A stretch of DNA of 64,000 nt from Paraburkholderia sejongensis (GTDB lineage: Bacteria > Pseudomonadota > Gammaproteobacteria > Burkholderiales > Burkholderiaceae), in contig NZ_JAJITD010000018.1 in the NCBI RefSeq assembly GCF_020880815.1, forward strand, positions 1 through 64,000. Direction: 5' to 3'. The notes under the pieces were generated by a model that saw only the letters and a program-made list of their open reading frames with translations, was not told the origin of the DNA and did no database searches. Below, piece after piece: positions 36,912-45,371 of the stretch. Every line of letters starts with the position of its first letter. Position 1 is the stretch's first letter. The translations under genes and the position numbers were made by a program.

Positions 36912-37811
36912 ATGACCGATACCCCCGCGCCCCCGCTCGATCCCTGCGCTTCGCCCGCGACGGCCGACGCACTGTTGCGCGCGTCCCCGCTGCCGCCGCT
37001 CGAAGCCCGGATTCTGCTCACGCACGTGCTCGGCTGGCGCCGCACGCAGCTGATCACGCGCGGCGACGAGCCGCTCGAAGCCGCGAACGTCGAGCGCTAC
37101 CGCGCGCTCGAAGCGCGGCGGGTGGCGGGCGAACCGGTCGCCCAGCTGGTCGGGGCGCGCGAGTTTTTCGGCCTCGAGTTCGAGGTGACGCCGCATGTGC
37201 TGATTCCGCGCCCCGAAACCGAACTGCTGGTCGAGACCGCGCTCGCGGCGCTGGAAAACCGCCCGCGGCCGCGCGTGCTCGACCTCGGCACCGGCACCGG
37301 TGCGATCGCGGTGGCGCTCGCGTCGACGCGACCCGACGCGCTCGTCTGGGCGCTCGACCGCTCGGCCGACGCGCTCGCGGTCGCCGCACGCAACGGCGCG
37401 CGCCTGCTCGACGCCCGGCGCCCGGGCGGCGCCGTCACGTTTTTGCAGAGCGACTGGTACGACTCGCTCGACGCCGCTGTCCGCTTCGACGCGATCGTCA
37501 GCAATCCGCCGTACATCGCCAGCGGCGACCCGCATCTGCTGGAAGGCGATTTGCGCTTCGAGCCGCGCGGCGCGCTCACCGACGAAGCGGACGGCCTCAG
37601 CGCGATCCGCGCGATCATCGCGGGCGCCCCCGCGCGTCTGGCCGCCGGCGGCGTTCTATGGATCGAGCACGGCTACGACCAGGCCGAAGCGCTGCGCGCG
37701 CTGCTCAGCGCCGGCGGCTTTGCGCAGGTCCGCTCGCAGCGCGACCTGGCCGGTATCGAGCGAATCAGCGGCGGCGTATTGAGTAGCGGCACGAGTAACG
37801 GCAGGGCGTAG
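36912..37811 (+). CDS. prmC: Release factor glutamine N5-methyltransferase PrmC
   Basis: SAM-dependent methyltransferase of 299 aa that modifies the GGQ glutamine of release factors. The SAM-binding motif VLDLGTGTGAIAVALA is central, and the catalytic NPPY (N198-Y201) in IVSNPPYIASGD is characteristic. An N-terminal helical substrate-recognition domain precedes it. It follows prfA by 60 bases. Confidence 0.94.
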   Translation: MTDTPAPPLDPCASPATADALLRASPLPPLEARILLTHVLGWRRTQLITRGDEPLEAANVERYRALEARRVAGEPVAQLVGAREFFGLEFEVTPHVLIPRPETELLVETALAALENRPRPRVLDLGTGTGAIAVALASTRPDALVWALDRSADALAVAARNGARLLDARRPGGAVTFLQSDWYDSLDAAVRFDAIVSNPPYIASGDPHLLEGDLRFEPRGALTDEADGLSAIRAIIAGAPARLAAGGVLWIEHGYDQAEALRALLSAGGFAQVRSQRDLAGIERISGGVLSSGTSNGRA

Positions 37812-37958
37812 CCCGCGCTCACGCCAGCGCCGCCCTGCCAAGCACTCTTCGATCAGCCGCCCACGGAAACCCCACAGCCAGAAGCGACTCCGGGCCGCCC
37901 GTAGCGAAATCCGCTATCATTTCAGCCTATTCCCTACACATACCGGAACCGCAAGGTC

Positions 37959-38270
37959 ATGGACACGCAAGAACGCATCAAGCAAATCGTCGACGGCAAC
38001 AACGTCGTCCTCTTCATGAAGGGCAACGCCCAGTTCCCGATGTGCGGCTTCTCCGGCCGCGCGATCCAGATCCTCAAAGCATGCGGCGTCGGTGAAATCA
38101 AGACCGTCAACGTGCTCGAAGACGACGAAATCCGTCAGGGCATCAAGGTCTTCTCGAACTGGCCGACCATTCCGCAGCTGTACGTGAAGGGCGAATTCAT
38201 CGGCGGCTCGGACATCATGATGGAGATGTACGAATCGGGCGAACTGCAGCAGCTGTTCGCCGCGGCCTGA
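37959..38270 (+). CDS. grxD: Monothiol glutaredoxin, Grx4 family
   Basis: A 103-aa CGFS-type glutaredoxin that binds and delivers [2Fe-2S] clusters. The active-site motif is C29-G-F-S in FPMCGFSGRAIQIL. The glutathione-binding elements WPTIPQLYVKGEFIGGSDI follow. A -10-like TATCAT (37915-37920) lies upstream, so it may have its own promoter in addition to read-through from prmC. Confidence 0.94.
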   Translation: MDTQERIKQIVDGNNVVLFMKGNAQFPMCGFSGRAIQILKACGVGEIKTVNVLEDDEIRQGIKVFSNWPTIPQLYVKGEFIGGSDIMMEMYESGELQQLFAAA

Positions 38271-38313
38271 GCGCCCCGTTTCGCTTAGTTCGCTTCATCA
38301 GGCGCCGCCAGCC

Positions 38314-38916
38314 ATGCTGCAAACCCGCGCTGCGGCGCCCCGCCGGCTGATCGTCGCGATCACCGGCGCCACCGGCGCCATCTACGGCGTCCGGCTACTC
38401 GAGACGCTGCGCCGGCTGGGCGGCGTCGAGAGCCATCTGCTGGTCTCCGGCGCAGGCTGGCTCAACATTCAGCACGAACTCCAGTTGGGCAAAGAGGACG
38501 TACACGCGCTCGCCGATGTCGTCCATTCGGTGCGCGACGTCGGCGCGAGCATCGCGTCCGGCTCGTTCGCGACTGACGGGATGATCATCGCGCCGTGCTC
38601 GATGAAGACGCTCGCGAGCGTCGCCCACGGTTTCGCCGACAACCTGATCACCCGCGCCGCCGACGTCACCCTGAAGGAGCGCCGCCGCCTCGTGCTGCTG
38701 GTGCGGGAAACGCCGTTCAACCTCGCGCACCTGCGCAATATGACGGCCGTCACCGAAATGGGCGGCGTGATCTTCCCGCCGCTGCCCGCGTTCTATAACC
38801 AGCCGACGTCGATCGACGAAATGGTCGATCACACGGTCGCGCGCGTGCTCGACCTGTTCGCGCTCGGACCGGCGCTGTCGCCGGCGTGGCAAGGCATGCG
38901 CGGCGCGCCCGATTAA
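38314..38916 (+). CDS. ubiX: Flavin prenyltransferase UbiX
   Basis: Enzyme of 200 aa that attaches a dimethylallyl group to FMN, making the prenyl-FMN cofactor used by UbiD-type decarboxylases in ubiquinone synthesis. The N-terminal flavin-binding segment IVAITGATGAIYGVRLLETL, the central IIAPCSMKTLASVAHG and the C-terminal LVLLVRETPFNLAHLRNM and FPPLPAFYNQPTSI are diagnostic. ubiD is not in the window. The gene follows grxD by 43 bases. Confidence 0.94.
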   Translation: MLQTRAAAPRRLIVAITGATGAIYGVRLLETLRRLGGVESHLLVSGAGWLNIQHELQLGKEDVHALADVVHSVRDVGASIASGSFATDGMIIAPCSMKTLASVAHGFADNLITRAADVTLKERRRLVLLVRETPFNLAHLRNMTAVTEMGGVIFPPLPAFYNQPTSIDEMVDHTVARVLDLFALGPALSPAWQGMRGAPD

Positions 38917-39027
38917 CAACGCGGGCGACGCGATCAATTCCGTTTCCGCTCATTTATGAAATAGCCGGACGGACCTATATTCCTAGCAACTCAATTCTTC
39001 GCCGCGTCCGCCGGCCGCGTTGCTACC

Positions 39028-39813
39028 ATGAACCGCTTACCCGCCCTCTTCCTGTCCCACGGCGCGCCGACCCTGCCGATCGATCCGTCGATGCCGTCCG
39101 CCGAATTCGGCGCGCTGTCCACGCAGCTGCCGCGTCCCGAAGCGATCCTGATGCTGTCGGCCCACTGGTGCACGACGCAGCCGCTCGCCAGTGTCGCGAG
39201 CGCGCCTGAAACGATCCACGACTTCTACGGCTTTCCGCGGCAGCTCTACGAGATCCAGTACCCAGCTCCGGGAGCGCCTGACGTCGCGCGCCGGGCCGCC
39301 GCGCTGCTCGGCGCGAACGGCATCGCCGCGGGCGTCGAGCAGCATGGTCTCGACCACGGCGCGTGGGTGCCGATGCTGCTGATGTTCCCGCAAGCCGACG
39401 TGCCGGTCGCGCAACTGTCGATTCAACCGTACGAGGACGCCGCGCATCATTTCCGCATCGGCCGTGCGCTGCGCGCGCTGAAGAACGAAGGCGTGATGGT
39501 GATCGGCTCGGGCCAGATCACCCATAATCTGCGGGCCGCCGATTTCTCCGCGCGCCCGGAAGACGCCGATCCGCGCGTCAGCGAGTTCACCGACTGGTTC
39601 GAGCAGAAGCTGGCCGCGCGCGACATCGACGCATTGCTCGACTATCGCCGGCAGGCGCCGCACGCGGTGCTGATGCATCCGACCGACGAGCATCTGCTGC
39701 CGGTATTCGCCGCGCTCGGCGCCGCGGACGACGACTACACGCTCGGCATCCAGTCGCTCGGCACGTTCCAGCGCTCGCTGGCAATGACGAACTACGTGTT
39801 CGGCAGCGCCTGA
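39028..39813 (+). CDS. LigB-type extradiol dioxygenase (YgiD/DODA-like)
   Basis: A 261-aa class III extradiol ring-cleavage dioxygenase of the DODA/YgiD group. The N-terminal metal-binding region LFLSHGAPTLPID holds a likely His ligand, with further histidines in SAHWCTTQP, EQHGLDHGAWVPMLLMFP and SGQITHNLRA. Relatives cleave catechols such as DOPA; the natural substrate here is unknown. The gene ends in front of a strong bidirectional terminator. Confidence 0.85.
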   Translation: MNRLPALFLSHGAPTLPIDPSMPSAEFGALSTQLPRPEAILMLSAHWCTTQPLASVASAPETIHDFYGFPRQLYEIQYPAPGAPDVARRAAALLGANGIAAGVEQHGLDHGAWVPMLLMFPQADVPVAQLSIQPYEDAAHHFRIGRALRALKNEGVMVIGSGQITHNLRAADFSARPEDADPRVSEFTDWFEQKLAARDIDALLDYRRQAPHAVLMHPTDEHLLPVFAALGAADDDYTLGIQSLGTFQRSLAMTNYVFGSA

Positions 39814-39843
39814 TCCACTCGCCTCCGTCCCGCACGCGCCAAC

Positions 39844-39882
39844 AAAAAAGCCCGCCTGACGCATCGTCAGGCGGGCTTTTTT
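39844..39882. terminator. Bidirectional terminator
   Basis: A 12-base perfect stem (AGCCCGCCTGAC at 39849-39860 with 39866-39877) is flanked by A and T runs. It lies between the convergent dioxygenase and APC permease genes. Confidence 0.9.
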
Positions 39883-39930
39883 ATCAGGGCCCGCAACCAC
39901 CGCGGGCCCTCCTTCAGATCGACACGACGC

Positions 39931-41526
39931 TCAATGCGCGCCGATGCCTTCGAGCACTTCGTCGTGCTCCAGACGTTCGTCGAGATACTCCGAGCGATAG
40001 CCGCTGTTCACGCCCCAGTAATAGAACACCAGCGAGAACGCGATCACGACCAGCATGTCCCAGCCGTACGGCAGGATGCCGTAGCCGCCGAACTCCTTGC
40101 TGCCGATCAGCGACAGCACGGCCATGATCGGCAGATACGCGACCAGCCACCACGCGGCTTTCAGATCGCGGCCCCAGCCTTCGAAACCCGCCTTCGCCTG
40201 GAAGTAGAAATACACCGGCAGCGCGACGACCATCAGCAAAATGATTTCGCCGGTCAGCGGCCACTTCGCCCAGTACAGGATCAGCGACGCGCAGACGAAC
40301 GCGAACGGCGCGATCACCTTCATGCCGACGATGTGCAGCGGCCGCTCGATATCGGTCGCCGCGCGGCGCAGCGCCATCAGGCTGATCGGGCCGGTCAGGT
40401 ACGAGATCACGGTCGCGACCGAGATCACCGCCGCGAGCGAGCTCCAGCCGCGGAAGAAGAACAGGAAGATGAACGACACGAACAGGTTGAACCACATTGC
40501 CGGACGCGGCACGCCGTAGAACGGATGCACCTGGCCGAAGATCTTCGGCATCGTGTTGTTGCGCTCCATCGCGTAAATCATCCGCGTGGTGGTCGCCATA
40601 TAGGTCGTACCGGTGCCGCTCGGGCTCACGAATGCATCGACGTACAGCAGGATCGCCAGCCAGTTCAGGTTCAGCGCGATCGCCAGTTCCGCGAACGGCG
40701 ACGCGAAGTTGAAGTGGCTCCAGCCCTTTGCAACGTCGGCCGGGTTCACCGAGCCGATGTATGCGACCTGCAGCAGCACGTAGATCACCAGTGCCAGCAG
40801 GATCGAGCCGATCACCGCGAACGGCACGCTTTTGGCCGGATTGCGCGCTTCACCGGCCAGGTTGATCGGGCTCTGGAATCCGTTGAACGCGAACACGATG
40901 CCGCTCGTCGCGACCGCGGTCAGCACCGCCGACCAGCCGTACGGCGCGAAGGTGGTGGTCTGGCCGAAGTTCTCGGTGTGCACGCCGGTAGCCATCAGAC
41001 CGGCGATCGTCGCGCCCGGGATCAGGAACTTGAAGATCGTGATCGCCGTGTTGGCGCGCGCGAACAGCTTCACGCCCCAGTAGTTCAGCAGGAAGTAAAT
41101 GATCACGAGCACGGCCGACAGCAATAGCCCGTTCGTCGTTAATGACCCATCGACGAAGAGCGCATGCGCCCAGTCGTACGGCCAGGTACTCATATATTGA
41201 ATGGATGCTTCAGCCTCGATCGGTATCACCGATACGATCGCAATCCAGTTGGCCCAAGCACTGATAAAACCGACCAGTGCGCCGTGCGAGTAGCGCGCGT
41301 AGCGCACCATCCCGCCCGACTCCGGAAACATCGCACCGAGTTCCGCGTAGGTCAGCGCGATCGCCAGAATCACGACCGCGCCGATGATCCACGCGCAAAT
41401 GGCGGCAGGACCGGCAATCTTGGCGGCCTTCCACGCGCCGAACAGCCAGCCCGATCCGATGATGGAACCCAGACCGGTCAGCATCAGCGCGAACGGCCCG
41501 ATGTTCCGTTGAATAGAACTTTTCAC
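39931..41526 (-). CDS. APC family amino acid permease
   Basis: Integral membrane transporter of 531 aa with about 12 hydrophobic segments. TM1 carries the glycine-rich substrate motif LTGLGSIIGSGWLFGAWKAA, and YAELGAMFPESGGMVRY follows, both typical of the amino acid-polyamine-organocation superfamily. The overall pattern resembles proton-coupled aspartate-type transporters, but specificity is not provable here. The start is GTG at 41526, backed by AGGAG (minus strand) eight bases before it. The leader region holds a 10-base inverted repeat and a small upstream frame. Confidence 0.85.
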   Translation of the reverse strand: MKSSIQRNIGPFALMLTGLGSIIGSGWLFGAWKAAKIAGPAAICAWIIGAVVILAIALTYAELGAMFPESGGMVRYARYSHGALVGFISAWANWIAIVSVIPIEAEASIQYMSTWPYDWAHALFVDGSLTTNGLLLSAVLVIIYFLLNYWGVKLFARANTAITIFKFLIPGATIAGLMATGVHTENFGQTTTFAPYGWSAVLTAVATSGIVFAFNGFQSPINLAGEARNPAKSVPFAVIGSILLALVIYVLLQVAYIGSVNPADVAKGWSHFNFASPFAELAIALNLNWLAILLYVDAFVSPSGTGTTYMATTTRMIYAMERNNTMPKIFGQVHPFYGVPRPAMWFNLFVSFIFLFFFRGWSSLAAVISVATVISYLTGPISLMALRRAATDIERPLHIVGMKVIAPFAFVCASLILYWAKWPLTGEIILLMVVALPVYFYFQAKAGFEGWGRDLKAAWWLVAYLPIMAVLSLIGSKEFGGYGILPYGWDMLVVIAFSLVFYYWGVNSGYRSEYLDERLEHDEVLEGIGAH

Positions 41527-41534
41527 GTCTTCTC

Positions 41535-41600
41535 CTAAATCAAAACCATGTCGGCACCGCGTGACATCGCTTGTGGCGGTGGGAGACGGGTGACGCGCAT
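41535..41600 (-). CDS. Possible upstream short frame in permease leader
   Basis: A 21-codon ATG frame ends with TAG overlapping the AGGAG ribosome binding site of the permease. That arrangement could couple translation of the two. It has no visible Shine-Dalgarno of its own and no family resemblance, so it may be chance. Confidence 0.2.
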   Translation of the reverse strand: MRVTRLPPPQAMSRGADMVLI

Positions 41601-41625
41601 GAAAGCGTCGAATGATGCAGATGAG

Positions 41626-41665
41626 GGTGCAACCGACGCGCGGCGCGTAGTTTAACGGTTGCACC
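41626..41665. promoter_or_regulatory. Long inverted repeat upstream of APC permease
   Basis: GGTGCAACCG (41626-41635) and its perfect complement CGGTTGCACC (41656-41665) are separated by 20 bases. Part of that spacer is a second perfect inverted repeat (ACGCGC/GCGCGT). It lies 100-140 bases before the permease GTG. It could be an operator or a structured mRNA leader. Confidence 0.5.
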
Positions 41666-41760
41666 GGCTTACTGCAGCGGATCTGTCGGTCAACCAAGGG
41701 TTCTCCCTAGCAAAAAGTTGACCGCTTGCGCAAGCTTTGTAAGGAAATTTGGGCCTTGTC

Positions 41761-41776
41761 TGACAAAGTTTTGTCA
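41761..41776. promoter_or_regulatory. Palindrome upstream of cold-shock promoter
   Basis: A 16-base perfect palindrome with seven-base arms (TGACAAA/TTTGTCA around GT) ends 16 bases before the -35 box of the csp promoter. Another inverted repeat (GGTCAAC 41688-41694, GTTGACC 41717-41723) lies further left. They are possible operator sites; the regulator is unknown. Confidence 0.4.
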
Positions 41777-41792
41777 AAAAGCGCGCAAACTG

Positions 41793-41821
41793 TTGACGTT
41801 CGTCCGAATTCGCCGTATAAC
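41793..41821 (+). promoter_or_regulatory. Sigma70 promoter of the cold-shock gene
   Basis: TTGACG (41793-41798) and TATAAC (41816-41821) are separated by exactly 17 bases, close to consensus at both boxes. Transcription from about 41828 would leave a 5' untranslated leader of about 140 bases, long as in cspA-type genes whose leaders act as cold sensors. Confidence 0.75.
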
Positions 41822-41967
41822 GTTCGGGCAGGATTTCAAGCGGCGAGTGAAGTGGTTCTTTCGTAGGTCGCCCATCAACGGTACTCCGGTTGGTCCCATT
41901 ACCCCTTCCTTGATTTTCATGCACCCCCGGGCTTCGGCCTTATTCACCATTTTTAGGAAAAAGTAAT

Positions 41968-42171
41968 ATGGAAACCGGTACCGTCAAATGGTTCAATGAC
42001 GCAAAGGGCTTTGGCTTCATCACTCCGGACGGCGGCGGCGAAGACCTGTTCGCGCATTTCTCGGAAATTCGCGTTGACGGCTTCAAGACGCTGCAAGAAA
42101 ACCAGAAGGTCACGTTTGAAGTGAAGACGGGCCCGAAGGGCAAGCAAGCGGCTAACATCAAGCCGGTGTAA
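41968..42171 (+). CDS. Cold-shock protein, CspA family
   Basis: A 67-aa single cold-shock domain protein that binds single-stranded RNA and DNA and acts as an RNA chaperone. RNP1 (KGFGFITPD) and RNP2 (DLFAHFSEI) motifs are intact after the start METGTVKWFNDA. The long leader and strong promoter suggest abundant, possibly temperature-controlled expression. Several paralogues are usual in this group, so no specific csp name is assigned. Confidence 0.95.
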   Translation: METGTVKWFNDAKGFGFITPDGGGEDLFAHFSEIRVDGFKTLQENQKVTFEVKTGPKGKQAANIKPV

Positions 42172-42197
42172 GCCCCCAGCCTCCTTCGGGAAGCTAG

Positions 42198-42225
42198 AAA
42201 AAACCCCGCCTCGGCGGGGTTTTTT
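42198..42225. terminator. Bidirectional terminator after the cold-shock gene
   Basis: AAACCCCGC (42201-42209) pairs with 42214-42222 around a four-base loop, with A and T runs on either side. Confidence 0.88.
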
Positions 42226-42329
42226 ATTATTGGCTCTAATTACATGATTTACCACGCAATTCGGCACTGCAGTCGGATTAACTTTAACCGATTCGCAAAT
42301 CGCGGCGGATTATTTGCCGATTAATCCGA

Positions 42330-43580
42330 TTATCCGAACACGCGCCGGGCGTGAATACCGAGGCCGGTCGCCACGCTCGCGAGACGGTCGCCGAACACCG
42401 CCTTCGCATCGGGGAACGCCCCGGCCAGCGCACCCGACAAAAACGCCAGCCCCGTCGAGCCGCCGGTGAAATAGATCGCGTCGACGTCGCGCGGCGCGAC
42501 ACCCGCGGCCTGCACCGTGTCGCGCGCGGCCTGCACGATGCGGCGGGTTTCGTCCTCGCCGGCGCTGATAAGCTGCGCTTCGTCGAACGCGAGCCGCAAA
42601 TCCTCTTCGACTTCATCGAGATCGATCACGGTCTGTCCGCCTGCCGCGACGCCGATCTTCGCTTCTTCCGCATGCGCGGCGAGCGCATGGCCGAAACGCT
42701 GCTCGACCACCCGCATCAGCCGGTCATGGTGACGGGTCTCGGTGAAAAGGTGCCGCATCAACGCGAGTTCACTGACCCGCTTCGGCGTGTAGACGGTATT
42801 GATCAGATGCCACGTCGCGAGATCGAAGTAAATCCGGTTCGGAATCTCGCGCCCCTGCGGGTCCAGCGACTGGTAGCCCAGTTCGCGCAGGATCGTCACC
42901 AATTCGACGCGCCGGTCGAAATCGGTGCCGGCGACGTGCACGCCGTGGTGCGCCAGCACGTCGTCCTTGCGTTCGACGCGCTGCATCCGTTGCGGCCCTA
43001 CCCGCACCAGCGAGAAGTCGGAGGTACCGCCGCCGATGTCGGCGACCAGCACCAGCCCTTCCCGGGTCAGATGCGATTCGTAGTCGAACGCGGCCGCGAT
43101 CGGTTCATACTGAAAATGAATTTCGCGCAGACCGACCGTGCGCGCGGCGGCTTCGAGCTGCTGCTGCGCCATCTGGTCGGCGCGCGGGTCGTCGTCGACG
43201 AAAAACACCGGGCGGCCCAACACGGCGCGGTCGATCGCGCCGCCGACCGTCGCTTCCGCCGAGCGTTTCAAATGGGTGAGGAAGGTCGCGATCACGTCGG
43301 TGTAGCGGATCGCGCTGCCGTCGCCGAGGTCAGTCGTATTCTCGGCCAAAGGCGAGCCGAGGATACTTTTCATCGAGCGCATCAGCCGGCCGTCGAAGCC
43401 GTCGATGTATGCCGCGAGCGCGGCACGGCCGAACTCGGTGGTATTTTCGTCGGTATTGAAGAAGACCGCGGTCGGCAGCGTCGTGTACGCGCGCTCGACC
43501 GGCGCCAGCTTCAATTGGGCGCCGTCCGGCACCGCGACGGCCGAGTTGGAAGTACCGAAGTCAATCGCGCAATAGTTCAT
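42330..43580 (-). CDS. YegD-type Hsp70 family protein
   Basis: A 416-aa actin-fold ATPase related to the DnaK nucleotide-binding domain but without the C-terminal substrate-binding domain. The phosphate-1 motif is AIDFGTSNSAVAV, phosphate-2 is VADIGGGTSDFSLVR, and the adenosine motif is IYFTGGSTGLAFL. E. coli YegD is the closest named relative; its client is unknown. It is divergent from the MFS gene at 43768 across about 187 bases. Confidence 0.87.
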   Translation of the reverse strand: MNYCAIDFGTSNSAVAVPDGAQLKLAPVERAYTTLPTAVFFNTDENTTEFGRAALAAYIDGFDGRLMRSMKSILGSPLAENTTDLGDGSAIRYTDVIATFLTHLKRSAEATVGGAIDRAVLGRPVFFVDDDPRADQMAQQQLEAAARTVGLREIHFQYEPIAAAFDYESHLTREGLVLVADIGGGTSDFSLVRVGPQRMQRVERKDDVLAHHGVHVAGTDFDRRVELVTILRELGYQSLDPQGREIPNRIYFDLATWHLINTVYTPKRVSELALMRHLFTETRHHDRLMRVVEQRFGHALAAHAEEAKIGVAAGGQTVIDLDEVEEDLRLAFDEAQLISAGEDETRRIVQAARDTVQAAGVAPRDVDAIYFTGGSTGLAFLSGALAGAFPDAKAVFGDRLASVATGLGIHARRVFG

Positions 43581-43767
43581 GGCAGGAATCGCCGCTCACG
43601 GCTGGCGCGGACAGAAAGGGGAGCGGCTTTGTAACACGAAAACTCCGGCAGCATCAACCGGCAATACCGGGGCGCGATCGTCGCCGTTCGCATTCAGGCA
43701 GCGGAACGCATCTTGCTCGCTTCGACGAATTCGCCGCCAGCTTCCGTCGATCAAGGAGACCCAGCGC

Positions 43768-45264
43768 ATGAGCGTGCCGCCGACCGCCGCCGTGAACGAC
43801 CGCCACCAGCATCGGCACGCAGCGCCGATCGAAACCGATCTGCCATCGCGGCTCGACCGCCTGCCTTGGGGCCGCTTTCATACGCTGATCGTCGTCGCGC
43901 TCGGCGTGACCTGGCTGCTCGATGGGCTCGAGGTGACGCTGGCCGGCGCGGTCGCGAGCGCGCTGAAAACTAGTCCGGCGCTGCGCTTCACGAATGCCGA
44001 CGTCGGCCTCGCCGGCAGCGCGTACATCGCCGGCGCGGTGCTCGGCGCGCTCGGCTTCGGCTGGCTGACCGACCGGCTCGGCCGTCGCAAACTGTTTTTC
44101 ATCACGCTGGCGCTGTATCTGGCCGCCACCGCGGCCACCGCGCTGTCGTGGAATCTGGCCAGCTTCCTGCTGTTCCGCTTCCTGACCGGCGCGGGGATCG
44201 GCGGCGAGTACACGGCGATCAATTCGACGATCCAGGAATTCACCCCGGCGCGCGTGCGCGGCTGGACCGATCTCGGCATCAACGGCACGTTCTGGGTCGG
44301 CGCGGGGCTCGGCGCGGCCGGCTCGCTGGTGCTGCTCGATCCGAACCTGCTGCCGGCCGACTGGGGCTGGCGCGCGTGCTTTTTCATCGGCGCGGTGCTC
44401 GCGCTGGCGATCCTGCCAATGCGCATCTGGATCCCCGAAAGCCCGCGCTGGCTGCTCACGCACGGCGACGAACGCGACGCGCGCACGATCGTCGAAGGAA
44501 TCGAGGCGCGTTTTCGCGCCGACGGCCACACGCTCGCCGACGACGGCCTCACCCGGCTGCGGCTGCGCGCTCGCGATCACACGCCGCTGCGCGAGGTGTT
44601 CCATACGCTATTTAACGTGCACCGGCGCCGCGCGCTGGTCGGCCTGACCTTGATGACCGCGCAGGCGTTCTTCTACAACGCGATCTTCTTCACCTACGCG
44701 CTGGTGCTGACCGATTTCTACCAGGTGCCGGGCGGCGAGATCGGCTGGTATCTGCTGCCGTTCGCACTCGGCAATTTCCTCGGGCCGCTCACGCTCGGCC
44801 GGCTGTTCGATGTGATCGGCCGGCGCAAGATGATCGCCGCGACCTACGCGATGTCGGCGCTGCTTTTGACGCTGTCCGGCTATCTGTTCGAGCAGCAGTT
44901 GTTGAGCGTGGTCACTCAGACGATCGCGTGGATGGTGATTTTCTTTTTCGCGTCGGCGGCAGCGAGTTCCGCGTATCTGACGGTGAGCGAGTCGTTTCCG
45001 CTCGAAATCCGCGCGCTCGCGATCGCGGTCTTCTATGCGTTCGGCACCGCGCTCGGCGGCATCATCGGGCCGGCGTTTTTCGGCCGGCTGATCGATACGC
45101 ATCAGCGCAGCGAGGTGTTTTCCGGTTATCTGGTCGGCTCCGCGCTGATGCTCGGGGCCGCGGTCGTCGCGGCGATCTGGGGTGTCGATGCGGAGCGCAA
45201 ACCGCTCGAACACGTGGCGGCGCCGCTGTCGAGCGTGACCGGCGACGCGGACGGCGGCCAATAA
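43768..45264 (+). CDS. MFS transporter (sugar-porter/aromatic-acid type)
   Basis: Major facilitator of 498 aa with 12 predicted membrane helices. The loop 2-3 motif is GWLTDRLGRRKLFF and its counterpart in the second half is GRLFDVIGRRKMIA. FLTGAGIGGEYTAINSTIQEF and IPESPRWLL are typical of sugar-porter and related organic acid transporters. An AAGGAGA precedes the ATG at 43768. The substrate cannot be assigned. Confidence 0.85.
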   Translation: MSVPPTAAVNDRHQHRHAAPIETDLPSRLDRLPWGRFHTLIVVALGVTWLLDGLEVTLAGAVASALKTSPALRFTNADVGLAGSAYIAGAVLGALGFGWLTDRLGRRKLFFITLALYLAATAATALSWNLASFLLFRFLTGAGIGGEYTAINSTIQEFTPARVRGWTDLGINGTFWVGAGLGAAGSLVLLDPNLLPADWGWRACFFIGAVLALAILPMRIWIPESPRWLLTHGDERDARTIVEGIEARFRADGHTLADDGLTRLRLRARDHTPLREVFHTLFNVHRRRALVGLTLMTAQAFFYNAIFFTYALVLTDFYQVPGGEIGWYLLPFALGNFLGPLTLGRLFDVIGRRKMIAATYAMSALLLTLSGYLFEQQLLSVVTQTIAWMVIFFFASAAASSAYLTVSESFPLEIRALAIAVFYAFGTALGGIIGPAFFGRLIDTHQRSEVFSGYLVGSALMLGAAVVAAIWGVDAERKPLEHVAAPLSSVTGDADGGQ

Positions 45265-45290
45265 AAAACGCGCGGTCGATGCCGCGCGTT
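45263..45290 (-). terminator. Terminator for the nitroreductase gene
   Basis: A nine-base stem (AACGCGCGG/CCGCGCGTT, six-base loop) is followed by a T run only when read on the minus strand. It therefore ends the leftward nitroreductase transcript. Confidence 0.7.
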
Positions 45291-45371
45291 CAGGCAGGCT
45301 GCCGGACTCTAACGCTTCGCGGGCCGGTCCGCCGTTCGCGAAGCCGCGCCGCCGGCAGCGCCGTCAGTCGC

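Noticed and set aside
34356..37535. A 1059-codon open frame antisense to hemA, prfA and prmC
   Set aside because: It is the shadow of high-GC codon bias on the opposite strand. Its translation is Arg/Glu/Val-rich without domains, and three certain genes occupy the plus strand.
40832..41127. Plus-strand frames antisense to the APC permease
   Set aside because: The permease has clear membrane-protein composition and a strong ribosome binding site; the opposite frames are charged shadows.
41652..41966. Two frames (90 codons minus, 82 codons plus) in the csp upstream region
   Set aside because: They overlap the promoter, palindromes and leader, lack a ribosome binding site and resemble no family.
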